Source of the DNA: Clostridia bacterium
GTDB taxonomy: Bacteria; Bacillota; Clostridia; Oscillospirales; CAG-382
DNA: 53,975 bases
Assembly: GCA_017561145.1 (NCBI GenBank)
Contig: JAFZDO010000031.1
Location: 1-53,975, forward strand
Reading direction: 5' to 3'
The notes beneath the pieces are model-generated. The model was given only the letters and a program-made list of their open reading frames with translations, ran no database searches and had not been told where the DNA came from. Shown here piece after piece: positions 25,459 through 34,119 of the stretch. The position numbers and the translations under genes were made by a program. Positions within the stretch are counted from its first letter, which is position 1; the number at the start of each line of letters is the position of its first letter.

Positions 25459-25487
25459 TTGACTTTCATAGATATTTGTGTTAAACT
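25459..25487 (+). promoter_or_regulatory. Promoter of the rplU operon
   Basis: TTGACT (25459-25464), 17-base spacer, TAAACT (25482-25487). Confidence 0.75.
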
Positions 25488-25497
25488 CTCATTTGCC

Positions 25498-25579
25498 GCA
25501 TGTATGGGGTTTTTAAAGTTGCGTCAAGAATGCACACCCACTAGGCAGCGAGTCTTATGAAAGGAATTGGTGCTTACAA
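25498..25579 (+). promoter_or_regulatory. Ribosomal protein L21 leader
   Basis: The untranslated leader between promoter and rplU contains GCACACCCACTAGGCAGCGA close to the RBS, which resembles the L21 leader motif of Bacillota (an RNA thought to bind L21 for autoregulation). Recognised by eye from sequence and position; the fold was not computed. Confidence 0.65.
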
Positions 25580-25888
25580 ATGTTTGCAATCGTGGAAACA
25601 GGCGGAAAGCAGTACAAGGTTAGCGAGGGCGATATCATCTTTGTTGAAAAGCTTGGTCTCGAAGAAGGCGCTACCTACACCTTTGAAAAGGTTCTTGCTC
25701 TCTCCGATGAAACCGGTTTCGTTGCAGGTACTCCTACCGTAGCAGCTACCGTTACCGCAAGTGTCGTTAAGAACGGCAAGGGCAAAAAGATTCACGTAAT
25801 CAAGTACAAGCCCAAGAAGGATTCCAAGAAGCACATCGGCCACAGACAGCCCTATACCAAGCTTCAGATCCTCAGCATCTCCAAATAA
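25580..25888 (+). CDS. rplU: 50S ribosomal protein L21
   Basis: 102 residues, the full family length. [18 protein letters not shown] is the canonical start and [15 protein letters not shown] the rRNA-binding end. First gene of the conserved rplU-prp-rpmA set; the leader upstream fits autoregulation. The expected RBS (GAAAGGA) lies about 15 bases upstream, a long spacing often seen in this leader class. Confidence 0.97.
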   Translation: MFAIVETGGKQYKVSEGDIIFVEKLGLEEGATYTFEKVLALSDETGFVAGTPTVAATVTASVVKNGKGKKIHVIKYKPKKDSKKHIGHRQPYTKLQILSISK

Positions 25889-25891
25889 GAG

Positions 25892-26206
25892 ATGACAACC
25901 GCTTCGTTTTTTAAGTCGAACGGAAAATTTTTGAAATTTCGCATCAGCGGTCATTCGGGTTATGCCGAAGAGGGAAGCGATATTGTTTGTGCCGCCGTCA
26001 GCTCGATGGCGATGCTCACGGTAAACAATATTACCGAATCGTTTTCTATCCCCGCAACCGTCGAAGCCGATGAAAACGGCCCTACGATCGATTTCACATT
26101 GGAATCGGACGATGAACGCGGATGCGCACTTATTGAAGGGTTATGGCGCGAATTGTCTGCCCTCTCACACGATTACCCGAAGTTTGTTCGTGTAACCGTT
26201 AAATAA
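25892..26206 (+). CDS. prp: Ribosomal-processing cysteine protease Prp
   Basis: A 104-residue cytoplasmic cysteine protease (YsxB/Prp) that removes the N-terminal extension of ribosomal protein L27. Catalytic pair visible: His21 in ISGHSGYAEEG and Cys33 in SDIVCAAVSS. It lies three bases after rplU and just before rpmA, whose product carries the matching cleavage site. The protein is intact. Confidence 0.94.
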   Translation: MTTASFFKSNGKFLKFRISGHSGYAEEGSDIVCAAVSSMAMLTVNNITESFSIPATVEADENGPTIDFTLESDDERGCALIEGLWRELSALSHDYPKFVRVTVK

Positions 26207-26230
26207 TTTTATCGAAAGGAGCTATAAACC

Positions 26231-26518
26231 ATGCTCAGATTGTCTATTCAGTTCTTTGCACATAAAAAAGGTGTCGGTTCTACCAAGAACGGTCGTGACA
26301 GTGAGTCCAAGCGTCTTGGCGTTAAGAGACAGGACGGTCAGTTCGTAACTGCCGGCAACATTCTTCTTCGTCAGAGAGGCACCAAGATCCATCCCGGCAA
26401 CAACGTCGGCCGTGGCTCCGATGACACCCTTTTCGCACTTATCGACGGTAAGGTTAAGTTCGAACCGATGGTAGGCGGAAGAAAGAAAGTCAGCGTTTAC
26501 GCTGTTAATGCAGACTAG
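26231..26518 (+). CDS. rpmA: 50S ribosomal protein L27, Prp-processed form
   Basis: A 95-residue ribosomal protein whose mature N-terminus reaches the peptidyl transferase centre. The first nine residues MLRLSIQFF are the extension cut by Prp, giving the mature [15 protein letters not shown]. The body ([34 protein letters not shown]) is canonical. AAAGGAGC is well placed before the ATG. A hairpin terminator follows. Confidence 0.97.
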   Translation: MLRLSIQFFAHKKGVGSTKNGRDSESKRLGVKRQDGQFVTAGNILLRQRGTKIHPGNNVGRGSDDTLFALIDGKVKFEPMVGGRKKVSVYAVNAD

Positions 26519-26529
26519 TTAAGGTTAAA

Positions 26530-26572
26530 AAGAGCAGTCGGGGTTTTCATCCTGACTACTCTTTTTCTTTTT
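26530..26572 (+). terminator. Terminator or attenuator after rpmA
   Basis: AGAG-C-AGTC-GG and CC-TGACT-A-CTCT form a stem around a T-rich loop, followed by a T run. It lies between rpmA and obgE, so obgE either depends on readthrough or has its own promoter. Confidence 0.7.
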
Positions 26573-26618
26573 TGCTTCGAAAGTTATTAACGAAAAACTC
26601 TATAAGGAGGTTTTCAGT

Positions 26619-27881
26619 ATGTTTATAGATAAGGTTACAATTTACATTAAGGCGGGCGACGGAGGAAACGGCTGCGTTTCGTTCCGCCGCGAAAAGTACG
26701 TTGCCAAGGGCGGTCCCGACGGCGGCGACGGCGGCAGGGGCGGTAACGTTGTTTTCGTCATCGACGAGGGCGAAAATACGCTTCTTAACTTTAAATACCG
26801 TCGCAAATTCGTTGCCGCAAACGGCGGTGACGGTATGTCGAAGAAGTTTTACGGTAAAAGCGCCGAGGATCTCGTTATCCCCGTTCCGCCCGGAACCGTG
26901 CTTCGCGATCCCGAAAGCGGACTCGTTATCCACGATATGTCGGACGGTCTGCCTTATATTGCCGCAAAGGGCGGCAGAGGCGGTTGGGGCAACACCCATT
27001 TCGCAACTCCTACCCGTCAGGTGCCCCGTTTTGCAAAAAGCGGTACGAAGGGCGCTGAGCGCAATATTACGCTCGAGCTTAAAATGCTCGCGGACGTCGG
27101 CTTGGTGGGATTCCCCAACGTCGGCAAATCGACTCTTCTTTCCGAGGTTACCGCGGCGAAGCCCAAAATCGCAAATTACCATTTCACAACACTTGCACCT
27201 AATCTTGGCGTTGTTACGGTTTACGGCAAAAGCTTTGTAATGGCGGACATCCCCGGTCTTATCGAGGGCGCGTCCGACGGCTTGGGCTTGGGTCACGATT
27301 TTCTTCGTCATATCGACAGATGCCGTCTTATATTGCACGTTTTCGATATTTCTGCAAGCGAACGCGAAAATCCGCTTGAGGATATTATCAAGATCAATCA
27401 GGAATTGGAAAAATACAGCGCAGAGCTTGCTTCGCGTCCTCAGATATTGGTTGCAAACAAGATCGACCTCGGCTATTCCGAGGAGCATCTTGAAGAGGTC
27501 AAGCGCTACGCAGATGTTAACGGCTGTGAGCTGTTCCTTATTTCGGGCGGTCTTTCCGAAGGTGTTCCCGAATTGATGAAGGCGGTTTCGGCGAAGCTCC
27601 AAACCCTTCCTCCCATGACCTATTACGAGGAAGAATACGTGGAAATTCCCAAGGAGACCGATATGTCGGTTCACGTCGAGGTCGTCGACGGAGTTTACGT
27701 CGTTACGGGCGAATGGCTCATCCGTCTTTGCAACGATATCAACTTCGACGATTACGAATCGCTTCAGTTCTTCCAACGCGTGCTTCGCGACAAGGGCGTT
27801 ATTCAGGCGCTCGAGGATGCAGGCGTGCAGGAGGGCGACACCGTTTCGATCTACGACATCGAATTTGATTTTATGTATTAA
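26619..27881 (+). CDS. obgE: GTPase Obg/CgtA
   Basis: A 420-residue ribosome-associated GTPase needed for 50S maturation, linked in Bacilli to stress and to the start of sporulation. The Gly-rich Obg domain at 1-160 starts MFIDKVTIYIKAGDGGNGC. In the G domain, G1 is GFPNVGKSTL, G2 lies around TTLAPNLG, G3 is DIPGLIEG and G4 NKID. The OCT domain makes up the last 75 residues. AAGGAGG precedes the ATG. The position after rplU-prp-rpmA is conserved in Bacillota. Confidence 0.97.
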   Translation: MFIDKVTIYIKAGDGGNGCVSFRREKYVAKGGPDGGDGGRGGNVVFVIDEGENTLLNFKYRRKFVAANGGDGMSKKFYGKSAEDLVIPVPPGTVLRDPESGLVIHDMSDGLPYIAAKGGRGGWGNTHFATPTRQVPRFAKSGTKGAERNITLELKMLADVGLVGFPNVGKSTLLSEVTAAKPKIANYHFTTLAPNLGVVTVYGKSFVMADIPGLIEGASDGLGLGHDFLRHIDRCRLILHVFDISASERENPLEDIIKINQELEKYSAELASRPQILVANKIDLGYSEEHLEEVKRYADVNGCELFLISGGLSEGVPELMKAVSAKLQTLPPMTYYEEEYVEIPKETDMSVHVEVVDGVYVVTGEWLIRLCNDINFDDYESLQFFQRVLRDKGVIQALEDAGVQEGDTVSIYDIEFDFMY

Positions 27882-27893
27882 AGCTGACGCTTT

Positions 27894-27926
27894 CCATTGA
27901 AATCACAAGGATTTCAATGGGATTTT
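27894..27926 (+). terminator. Terminator of obgE
   Basis: CCATTGAAATC and GATTTCAATGG form a long stem with a four-base loop, followed by GATTTT. The remaining bases to 28014 hold nothing else recognised. Confidence 0.7.
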
Positions 27927-28014
27927 GGATGTCCGTTCGCAATTATTTTATACTGAAAAGTTTTGAAGGGTATGGGAAACTTTTTCAAAAGCTTCCCGAA
28001 ATAACCGTTGCCGT

Positions 28015-28947
28015 TTACCCCTCGAAAACGCTTTCGATGATCTTATCGCAGCCGTCGGGCGAATATTGCCAACGGTCGATATGGTCGATCTCGGGATATT
28101 CGTAATCGGGAATCGAGCTTTCGCGGTCGATACAATCGATTATTGCCAATTTTACCTTCATACGGTCGGGAATGATATTTTTGATAAACACGGCGGCGCT
28201 TTGACCGACCTGAACGTCGGGGCGCACCTCCGCAAGACCTGCAAGATTGGGTGCAAGCTCAACGAAAACGCCGTATTCCTCGATAGAACGCACAATTCCC
28301 GCGGCAGTCTGCCCCGACGTGAATTTCGAAGCGTTTTCCTCCCAAGTGCCCAATAGCTCTCGGTGTGTAAGGGTGATGCGGCCGAACTCATCGGCGACGC
28401 TTTTTACAACGGCCTTGATCACCTGACCGTTTCTGAATCGGTCGCGCGGGTGTGATATCCTCGAAACCGACATGCAATCGATCGGGAGCAGTGATATTAT
28501 ACCGCAACCGATATCGCAAAAGGCACCGAACGGGTCGAGTCGCGTTATTTTCGCTTCTATAACGTCGCCCTTGGATAATTCGCTTATCTTCTCGCGCATA
28601 CAGTCACGCTGTGCATCACGGCGCGAGCATATCGCTATCGTTTCACCGCGTTCGTTTTTGTCGATGCCCTTGACCTTAAAGCAGACAGGCTTGCCGACGC
28701 GTGAGATTATCGCAATATCCTTTTCGGGCAAGCCCTTTGCGGTGTAAACGCACTCGTTGCGCGGAATGATTCCTTCGATATCGCCGATCTTAACGTGTAA
28801 ATGGCGGTCGTGGTCGCAAAGATAACCGATGCCCTCGAGTATCAATCCGCCGTTCATTGCAGAGGATAGTGTGTCTACGTTTTGTGTGAAATATCGGTTC
28901 TTCTCGGTTTTCAGCAATTTACCTTCGTAGCTGTATTCCTGCTTCAT
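28015..28947 (-). CDS. S1-domain RNA-binding protein (ribosomal protein S1-like)
   Basis: A 310-residue protein with about three S1 RNA-binding domains. The first, at about 35-115, is divergent. The second, at about 125-200, has the classic order KGDVIEAKITRLDPFGAFCDI. The third, at about 210-280, reads SGQTAAGIVRSIEEYGVFVEL. It resembles the shortened S1 or RpsA-like proteins of Clostridia, which bind mRNA or the ribosome; whether it is the functional S1 here cannot be said. AGGAG is nine bases before the ATG. It is divergent from prfA. Confidence 0.85.
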   Translation of the reverse strand: MKQEYSYEGKLLKTEKNRYFTQNVDTLSSAMNGGLILEGIGYLCDHDRHLHVKIGDIEGIIPRNECVYTAKGLPEKDIAIISRVGKPVCFKVKGIDKNERGETIAICSRRDAQRDCMREKISELSKGDVIEAKITRLDPFGAFCDIGCGIISLLPIDCMSVSRISHPRDRFRNGQVIKAVVKSVADEFGRITLTHRELLGTWEENASKFTSGQTAAGIVRSIEEYGVFVELAPNLAGLAEVRPDVQVGQSAAVFIKNIIPDRMKVKLAIIDCIDRESSIPDYEYPEIDHIDRWQYSPDGCDKIIESVFEG

Positions 28948-29009
28948 AATAAAATTCGCTCCTTAAACTTTAAGTCCTTGTTTGATTATATAAAACAGGA
29001 GGTCAAACT

Positions 29010-30077
29010 ATGCTTGATAAACTTTCGCAAATCGAAAAAAGATATCTTGAAATTGAAGAAAAGCTTTCTTCCCCCGAGGTTATGAACGATCTTGAGGGAT
29101 ATAAAAAGTTTATGAAGGAATATAAAAACCTCGTTCCCATTGTCGAAAAATTCCGCGAATACAAGGCGGCGCTTACCGACATTTCGGATGCCGAGGAAAT
29201 TCTTTCCATCGAGGATGATGCAGAATTGCGCGCACTTGCCGAGGAACAAAAGGACGAGGCACGCGCAAAGCTCGAGCCGCTTATGGACGAGCTGCGCATT
29301 TTGCTTCTTCCCAAGGACCCCAACGACGACAAGAACGTTATCGTTGAAATTCGCGGCGGCGCGGGCGGCGAGGAGGCATCGCTCTTTGCGGCGGTTCTTT
29401 ACAGAATGTACAATATGTATGCAGAATCGTCGGGCTTTAAAACCGAGCTTTTGAGTGCAAACGAAACCGAGCTTGGCGGATTCAAAGAGGTTTCCTTTAT
29501 GATCGAGGGCGAGGGCGCATATTCTCGCTTTAAGTTTGAAAGCGGCGTTCACCGTGTTCAGCGTGTGCCCGAAACCGAGGCGCAGGGAAGAATCCAGACC
29601 TCCACAGCAACCGTCGCGGTATTGCCCGAGGTCGAGGACGTAGATTTCGAGCTTAATATGGACGAGCTTGAAATTACCCGTCACCGTTCTGCAGGTGCGG
29701 GCGGTCAGCACGTAAACAAGACCGAATCTGCGGTTCGTATCATTCACATTCCTACCGGTATTACCGTTGACTGTCAGGACGAGCGCTCGCAGATCAAGAA
29801 CAAGGATAAGGCGCTTAAAATTATGAAAAGCCGTCTTGCGGACATGTATAACCGCGAAAAGGAACAGGCAGTCGCAAGCGAGCGCCGTGCACAGGTTGGC
29901 ACGGGTGATCGAAGCGAAAGAATACGTACCTATAACTATCCTCAGGGCAGAATCACCGACCACAGAATCGGCTTTACCATCCACTCGCTCGAAAATTTCT
30001 TGAACGGCAAGATGGACGATATGGTCGACGCGCTTATCCAAGCAGACCGCGCAGAAAAGCTTAAAGCAGGTCTTTGA
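29010..30077 (+). CDS. prfA: Peptide chain release factor 1
   Basis: Recognises UAA and UAG and releases the peptide. 355 residues, normal length. The catalytic GGQ is in HRSAGAGGQHVNKTESAVR; the IRGGAGGEEASLFAA segment and RVPETEAQGRIQTSTATVAV are canonical RF1. AGGAGG is seven bases before the ATG. prmC, a common neighbour, is absent. A terminator follows. Confidence 0.97.
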   Translation: MLDKLSQIEKRYLEIEEKLSSPEVMNDLEGYKKFMKEYKNLVPIVEKFREYKAALTDISDAEEILSIEDDAELRALAEEQKDEARAKLEPLMDELRILLLPKDPNDDKNVIVEIRGGAGGEEASLFAAVLYRMYNMYAESSGFKTELLSANETELGGFKEVSFMIEGEGAYSRFKFESGVHRVQRVPETEAQGRIQTSTATVAVLPEVEDVDFELNMDELEITRHRSAGAGGQHVNKTESAVRIIHIPTGITVDCQDERSQIKNKDKALKIMKSRLADMYNREKEQAVASERRAQVGTGDRSERIRTYNYPQGRITDHRIGFTIHSLENFLNGKMDDMVDALIQADRAEKLKAGL

Positions 30078-30089
30078 TTTAGAATTACG

Positions 30090-30126
30090 GAGCATTTCAA
30101 ATTTGTTGAGATGCTCTTTTTCTTTT
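30090..30126 (+). terminator. Terminator of prfA
   Basis: GAGCATTTC and GAGATGCTC pair over nine bases, followed by a T-rich run. Confidence 0.85.
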
Positions 30127-30128
30127 TG

Positions 30129-30157
30129 TTGACATAATTCGCGCTTTATGGTAAGAT
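30129..30157 (+). promoter_or_regulatory. Promoter of the glucosaminidase gene
   Basis: TTGACA (30129-30134), 17-base spacer, TAAGAT (30152-30157), 38 bases before the start. Confidence 0.75.
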
Positions 30158-30194
30158 TAAAATGTCATAATTTCACGAAAGGGGCACAAAGCCT

Positions 30195-32921
30195 TTGAAA
30201 TCTTTACGGATAATTTCATTTCTTCTCGTTGCGGTGATGCTTTTTGCGGCACTTGCTATGCCGTTTTCGGTCTCTGCGGCGATAGATTTATCGAATACAA
30301 GCCTTAATACGGTGCAAAAATATTACGTCCGTCTTATAGGCTCGCTTGCGAGGGCTGATTATTATCAGACCGACGTTTTGGCGTCGGTAACCGTATCGCA
30401 GGCGGTATACGAGGGCGGATGGGGAAGATATTCGCTTCCCGTGGGCGGCAACAACCTCTTCGGCATCAAGGCGTACAGCACTTGGGGCGGAATGGTTTAC
30501 GACCAAAGGACCTCGATGCTCTATGCATCCTACGAGGATTTCGTGCTTGCAACCGGTCAGTCCCACGTAAACACCATTTCTGCTTGGCGTGCGCATAAAA
30601 ACTGGGCGGAAAGCGTTTCGGTGCACAGTAATCTTTTCATTCAGGAAAGCAAGTATGCGGCGGTTATCGGCGAAAAGGATTACAAAACAGCCGCAAGGGA
30701 GATCGTAAAGGCGGGCTATTGCGATGACGACGGCTATGCAGATACCGTTATCAAGCTTATCGAGCAATACGGTCTTACCGAATACGACGATCTTACCCCC
30801 GATGCCGACGGCGTCGTTGCGGTTACCACCGACCCCGAACGTAAATATTTGGAGATCGGCGAAACCTATAGCGTTCCGCTTACCTATTATCCTGCCGATG
30901 CAAGCGCATCCTCGGTCGTCTGGGCAAGCGATAACGAATCGGTAGCAACAGTTGATGAATTTGGCAACGTGACCGCGCTTTCACACGGTATGACTCTTAT
31001 CACCGCGACGCTTGCAAACGGAAGGGAAGCCTGCCTTATCGTCTACGTCGATTGCAATGCGACTGTTATCGATAAGGACGCAGACATATATCAAACTCCC
31101 TCGGCGGAGGCTCAGACCAACGGCAAGATCTACCGCGGAACGGCAATGAAGGTAACCGACGAAACGGTTTATTCCGATTCCGACGGGAATAAATTCTACA
31201 AGGTTGAGGGACTTAACAGCAAGGGCGAATACGTCCGCGGCTATGCCCTTGCCGAATATATTTACATAGCAAAGCGCTACGTCAAGGATATCACCGTCGT
31301 AAAGGACGATATCACCATAAAGCCGGGCGACAAATATGCGGTAAGAACGGTAATTTCGCCTGCCGATGCGGTCGATACTCAGCTTATCTGGTCGAGCGGC
31401 AACGAATCGGTAGCGACCGTTGACGAAAACGGCGTTATCACCGCAGTTGCATTTGGCGAAACCACCGTAAAGGCAATGGCGGTAGGCGGAAAAGAGCGCG
31501 TTATCAAGGTGACTGTCGCTCCGTTTTACAAGGAATATAAGGGCATTGCGACCTCTTACGAGACCTTGGTGGTCAGAGCCGAGCCGAATCCCGACGCATC
31601 AAGAGTCGGCACCGTTGATTTCCTTACTGAGGTTACGGTCATCGGTGAACCCGACGGAATCTGGTATAAGATAAGCGGAAAGAATTCGAAGGGTACCGTT
31701 ATCAGCGGTTATTCCAATTCCTCGTATATCCGCTTGGTTGAAGATAATTACAAGATCACCTATGCGACCGCGAGTGACTCGATACGCGTTTACAAGGAAT
31801 GCGATACAAGCTCGATGACCTACGGCGTTCTGGCAAGCGGCAGTAAATATGCAATAATTGCAGATGCCGAGGGCAATTGGGACTATATCGTAGGGCTTAA
31901 AAATCCGAGTGACCTTACAGCGATCCACGGCTATGCGGATCTTACTGCGGCGCCTATCCTTCCTCCCATCGAGGGCGACGATACAGAACCGACTACCGGC
32001 TACGTAGCGATAACCCTTAGCGATCTTAACGTGCGCAAGGGCGCGGGAACAAGCTATGATTCTGTCGGCAGATTTGCAAAGGATACAAGAATAACCGTTA
32101 TCGGCGAAGCCGAAAACGGCTGGTACCGTGTTTATGGAAAGGGAACCGACGGCAAGGAAATAAGCGGCTATTCCTCTGCAAGCTATATAACGCTTCTCTA
32201 TTACGGCAGAGTCGATGCTACAAGCCTTAACGTAAGAAGCGAGCCCAACGGCGCGGTTGTTGGTCAGTTCAAGAATAACGAAGACATTATAATTATCGGC
32301 GAAGCGGTTGACGGCTGGTATGCAGTTGAAAGCAAGGACGGAACACTTAAGGGCTATTGCTCGGCGGATTATATCGTAAAGGGCAATCGCGTTGAAACCA
32401 CCGTTCAGCTTCCCAACGATCCCGAGGATCCGGTCGATCCTCCCGACGATCCCGACGATCCCGACGATCCCGACGATCCCGTTGTTCCTCCCGAGGACGA
32501 GGAATTTACCGTGACCGATGAAAGACTTTCGATCTCGTCGGGCGTGCTTAACGGTGTGGCACTCAAAACCACAGTAAAGGAAATAAAGAGCAGCTTTACC
32601 GGTAAATTCACTATCGTAAACGCATTGGGCGAAGCGCTCAAGGACGAGGATTACGTCGGAACGGGCTGCAAGATAATCGTTACCGAAAACGGTAGCAGCT
32701 ATACCGCGGCAACGTTTTTGATAATGGGCGATATCGACGGCGACGGTAAGGTTTCGACTTATGACTATGTCCGCGTAAAACGCCACTTTATGGGCACGCT
32801 TAAGCTTGAGGGAGTTTACCTTAAAGCCGCGCTTCTCAGCGGCCGCGACAAGGTGACTGTTGCCGATTACGTGCTTGTGAAACGCATTTATTTCGGAACA
32901 TATACGCTTCCGATGGCTTAA
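30195..32921 (+). CDS. Secreted multidomain glucosaminidase with SH3, Ig-like and dockerin-like parts
   Basis: A 908-residue exported peptidoglycan hydrolase. The start is a TTG at 30195 behind AAAGGGG. Order: signal peptide 1-28; N-acetylglucosaminidase domain about 35-195 with the catalytic Glu73 in SQAVYEGGWG; a Big2-type Ig domain about 205-280 (SDNESVATVDEFGNVTALS); an SH3-like domain to about 360; a second Big2 domain to about 440; several bacterial SH3 repeats to about 735 (LNVRKGAGTSYDSVG, LNVRSEPNGAVVG); an Asp-Pro-rich linker about 740-770; a beta-rich module; and a dockerin-like end at about 850-905 with GDIDGDGKVSTYDYVRVKR and a shorter second half DKVTVADYVLVKR. There is no LPXTG anchor. 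Cell-wall binding by SH3 is expected. The dockerin-like end suggests docking to a cohesin elsewhere, which is inference. Confidence 0.88.
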   Translation: MKSLRIISFLLVAVMLFAALAMPFSVSAAIDLSNTSLNTVQKYYVRLIGSLARADYYQTDVLASVTVSQAVYEGGWGRYSLPVGGNNLFGIKAYSTWGGMVYDQRTSMLYASYEDFVLATGQSHVNTISAWRAHKNWAESVSVHSNLFIQESKYAAVIGEKDYKTAAREIVKAGYCDDDGYADTVIKLIEQYGLTEYDDLTPDADGVVAVTTDPERKYLEIGETYSVPLTYYPADASASSVVWASDNESVATVDEFGNVTALSHGMTLITATLANGREACLIVYVDCNATVIDKDADIYQTPSAEAQTNGKIYRGTAMKVTDETVYSDSDGNKFYKVEGLNSKGEYVRGYALAEYIYIAKRYVKDITVVKDDITIKPGDKYAVRTVISPADAVDTQLIWSSGNESVATVDENGVITAVAFGETTVKAMAVGGKERVIKVTVAPFYKEYKGIATSYETLVVRAEPNPDASRVGTVDFLTEVTVIGEPDGIWYKISGKNSKGTVISGYSNSSYIRLVEDNYKITYATASDSIRVYKECDTSSMTYGVLASGSKYAIIADAEGNWDYIVGLKNPSDLTAIHGYADLTAAPILPPIEGDDTEPTTGYVAITLSDLNVRKGAGTSYDSVGRFAKDTRITVIGEAENGWYRVYGKGTDGKEISGYSSASYITLLYYGRVDATSLNVRSEPNGAVVGQFKNNEDIIIIGEAVDGWYAVESKDGTLKGYCSADYIVKGNRVETTVQLPNDPEDPVDPPDDPDDPDDPDDPVVPPEDEEFTVTDERLSISSGVLNGVALKTTVKEIKSSFTGKFTIVNALGEALKDEDYVGTGCKIIVTENGSSYTAATFLIMGDIDGDGKVSTYDYVRVKRHFMGTLKLEGVYLKAALLSGRDKVTVADYVLVKRIYFGTYTLPMA
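32442..32477 (+). repeat. Four tandem 9-bp repeats in linker
   Basis: CCCGACGAT is present in four exact head-to-tail copies, encoding the Pro-Asp-Asp linker of the glucosaminidase. Copy-number change would alter linker length in frame. Confidence 0.95.
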
Positions 32922-32967
32922 AAGCTTAAAATAACAAGAAAAATGTGCTTTTATTTGCAAAATAATA

Positions 32968-32996
32968 TTGACTTTTCGTGTTAAAAAAGCTAAACT
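32968..32996 (+). promoter_or_regulatory. Promoter of fba
   Basis: TTGACT (32968-32973), 17-base spacer, TAAACT (32991-32996), 48 bases before the start. Confidence 0.75.
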
Positions 32997-33044
32997 AACT
33001 ATGCATGAAATTAATATGTAATATATATCAAAGGAGATTTCAAA

Positions 33045-33980
33045 ATGCCTCTCGTATCAACAAAAGAAATGTTTGAAAAAGCTTATAAGGGCGGTTATGC
33101 TATCGGTGCTTTCAATGTTAACAACATGGAAATCATCCAGGGTATTACCGAAGCTGCTAAAGAAGAAAACGCTCCCCTTATTCTTCAGGTTTCTTCCGGC
33201 GCAAGAAAATACGCTAACCACACCTATCTCGTAAAGCTCGTTGAAGCTGCAATTCAGGAAACCGGTCTTCCTATCGCACTTCACCTTGACCACGGCGACA
33301 CCTTCGAACTTTGTAAGTCCTGCATCGACGGCGGCTTTACCTCCGTTATGATCGACGGTTCTCACCACTCCTTCGAAGATAACATCGCTCTTACCAAGCA
33401 GGTAGTTGAATATGCACACGCTCACGGCGTTACCGTTGAAGGCGAACTTGGCCGTCTCGCAGGTATCGAAGATGCAGTTAACGTTTCCGAAAAGGACGCT
33501 TCCTACACCGATCCCGATCAGGTACAGGAATTCGTTGAAAAGACCGGCGTTGACTCCTTGGCAATCGCTATCGGTACTTCCCACGGCGCATACAAGTTCA
33601 AGCCCGGTCAGAAGCCCCAGCTCCGCTTCGACATCCTCGAAGAGGTTGAAAAGAGACTTCCCGGCTTCCCGATCGTTCTTCACGGCGCTTCCTCTGTAAT
33701 TCCCGAATACGTTAACATCATCAACGCTAACGGCGGTAGAATGCCCGACGCTATCGGTATTCCCGAAGATATGCTCCGCAAGGCAGCTTCCATGGCAGTA
33801 TGTAAGATCAACATCGACTCTGACCTTCGTCTTGCAATGACCGCTGCTATCCGCGAACACTTCGCTCAGAGCCCCGAACACTTCGACCCCAGACAGTACC
33901 TCAGCCCTGCACGTGCTAACATCAAGTCTCTCGTTAAGCACAAGCTCGTTAACGTTCTCGGCTGCAACAACAAGGCATAA
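33045..33980 (+). CDS. fba: Class II fructose-bisphosphate aldolase
   Basis: Cleaves fructose 1,6-bisphosphate into glyceraldehyde-3-phosphate and dihydroxyacetone phosphate. A 311-residue zinc enzyme. The zinc and catalytic motifs are IALHLDHGDTFE, the Glu in VEGELGRLAG, GTSHGAYK and VLHGASS, with KINIDSDLR near the phosphate site. Codon use is biased to preferred codons and the RBS AAAGGAG is strong, as expected for an abundant glycolytic enzyme. Own promoter and terminator. Confidence 0.97.
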   Translation: MPLVSTKEMFEKAYKGGYAIGAFNVNNMEIIQGITEAAKEENAPLILQVSSGARKYANHTYLVKLVEAAIQETGLPIALHLDHGDTFELCKSCIDGGFTSVMIDGSHHSFEDNIALTKQVVEYAHAHGVTVEGELGRLAGIEDAVNVSEKDASYTDPDQVQEFVEKTGVDSLAIAIGTSHGAYKFKPGQKPQLRFDILEEVEKRLPGFPIVLHGASSVIPEYVNIINANGGRMPDAIGIPEDMLRKAASMAVCKINIDSDLRLAMTAAIREHFAQSPEHFDPRQYLSPARANIKSLVKHKLVNVLGCNNKA

Positions 33981-33994
33981 TTTTGCTTAATTTT

Positions 33995-34027
33995 AACCTG
34001 CGGAGCATTCCTCCGCAGGTTATCTTT
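33995..34027 (+). terminator. Terminator of fba
   Basis: AACCTGCGGAG and CTCCGCAGGTT form an 11-pair stem with a CATTC loop, followed by ATCTTT. Confidence 0.85.
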
Positions 34028-34119
34028 ATAATTCGAAAAAATTTTCGTATTTTTATAAGGATTTTTCGCTTTTCGGTTGTATAATAGGTAGAACACCTAT
34101 TTAAGAAAGGAAAGTTGCC

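Noticed and set aside
32442-32477. CRISPR or other non-coding repeat array
   Set aside because: The four 9-base units are in frame inside a coding linker, with no spacers.
31599-32960. Long minus-strand frame inside the glucosaminidase gene
   Set aside because: Codon shadow of the repeat-rich plus-strand gene; low-complexity runs are produced by the linker repeats.
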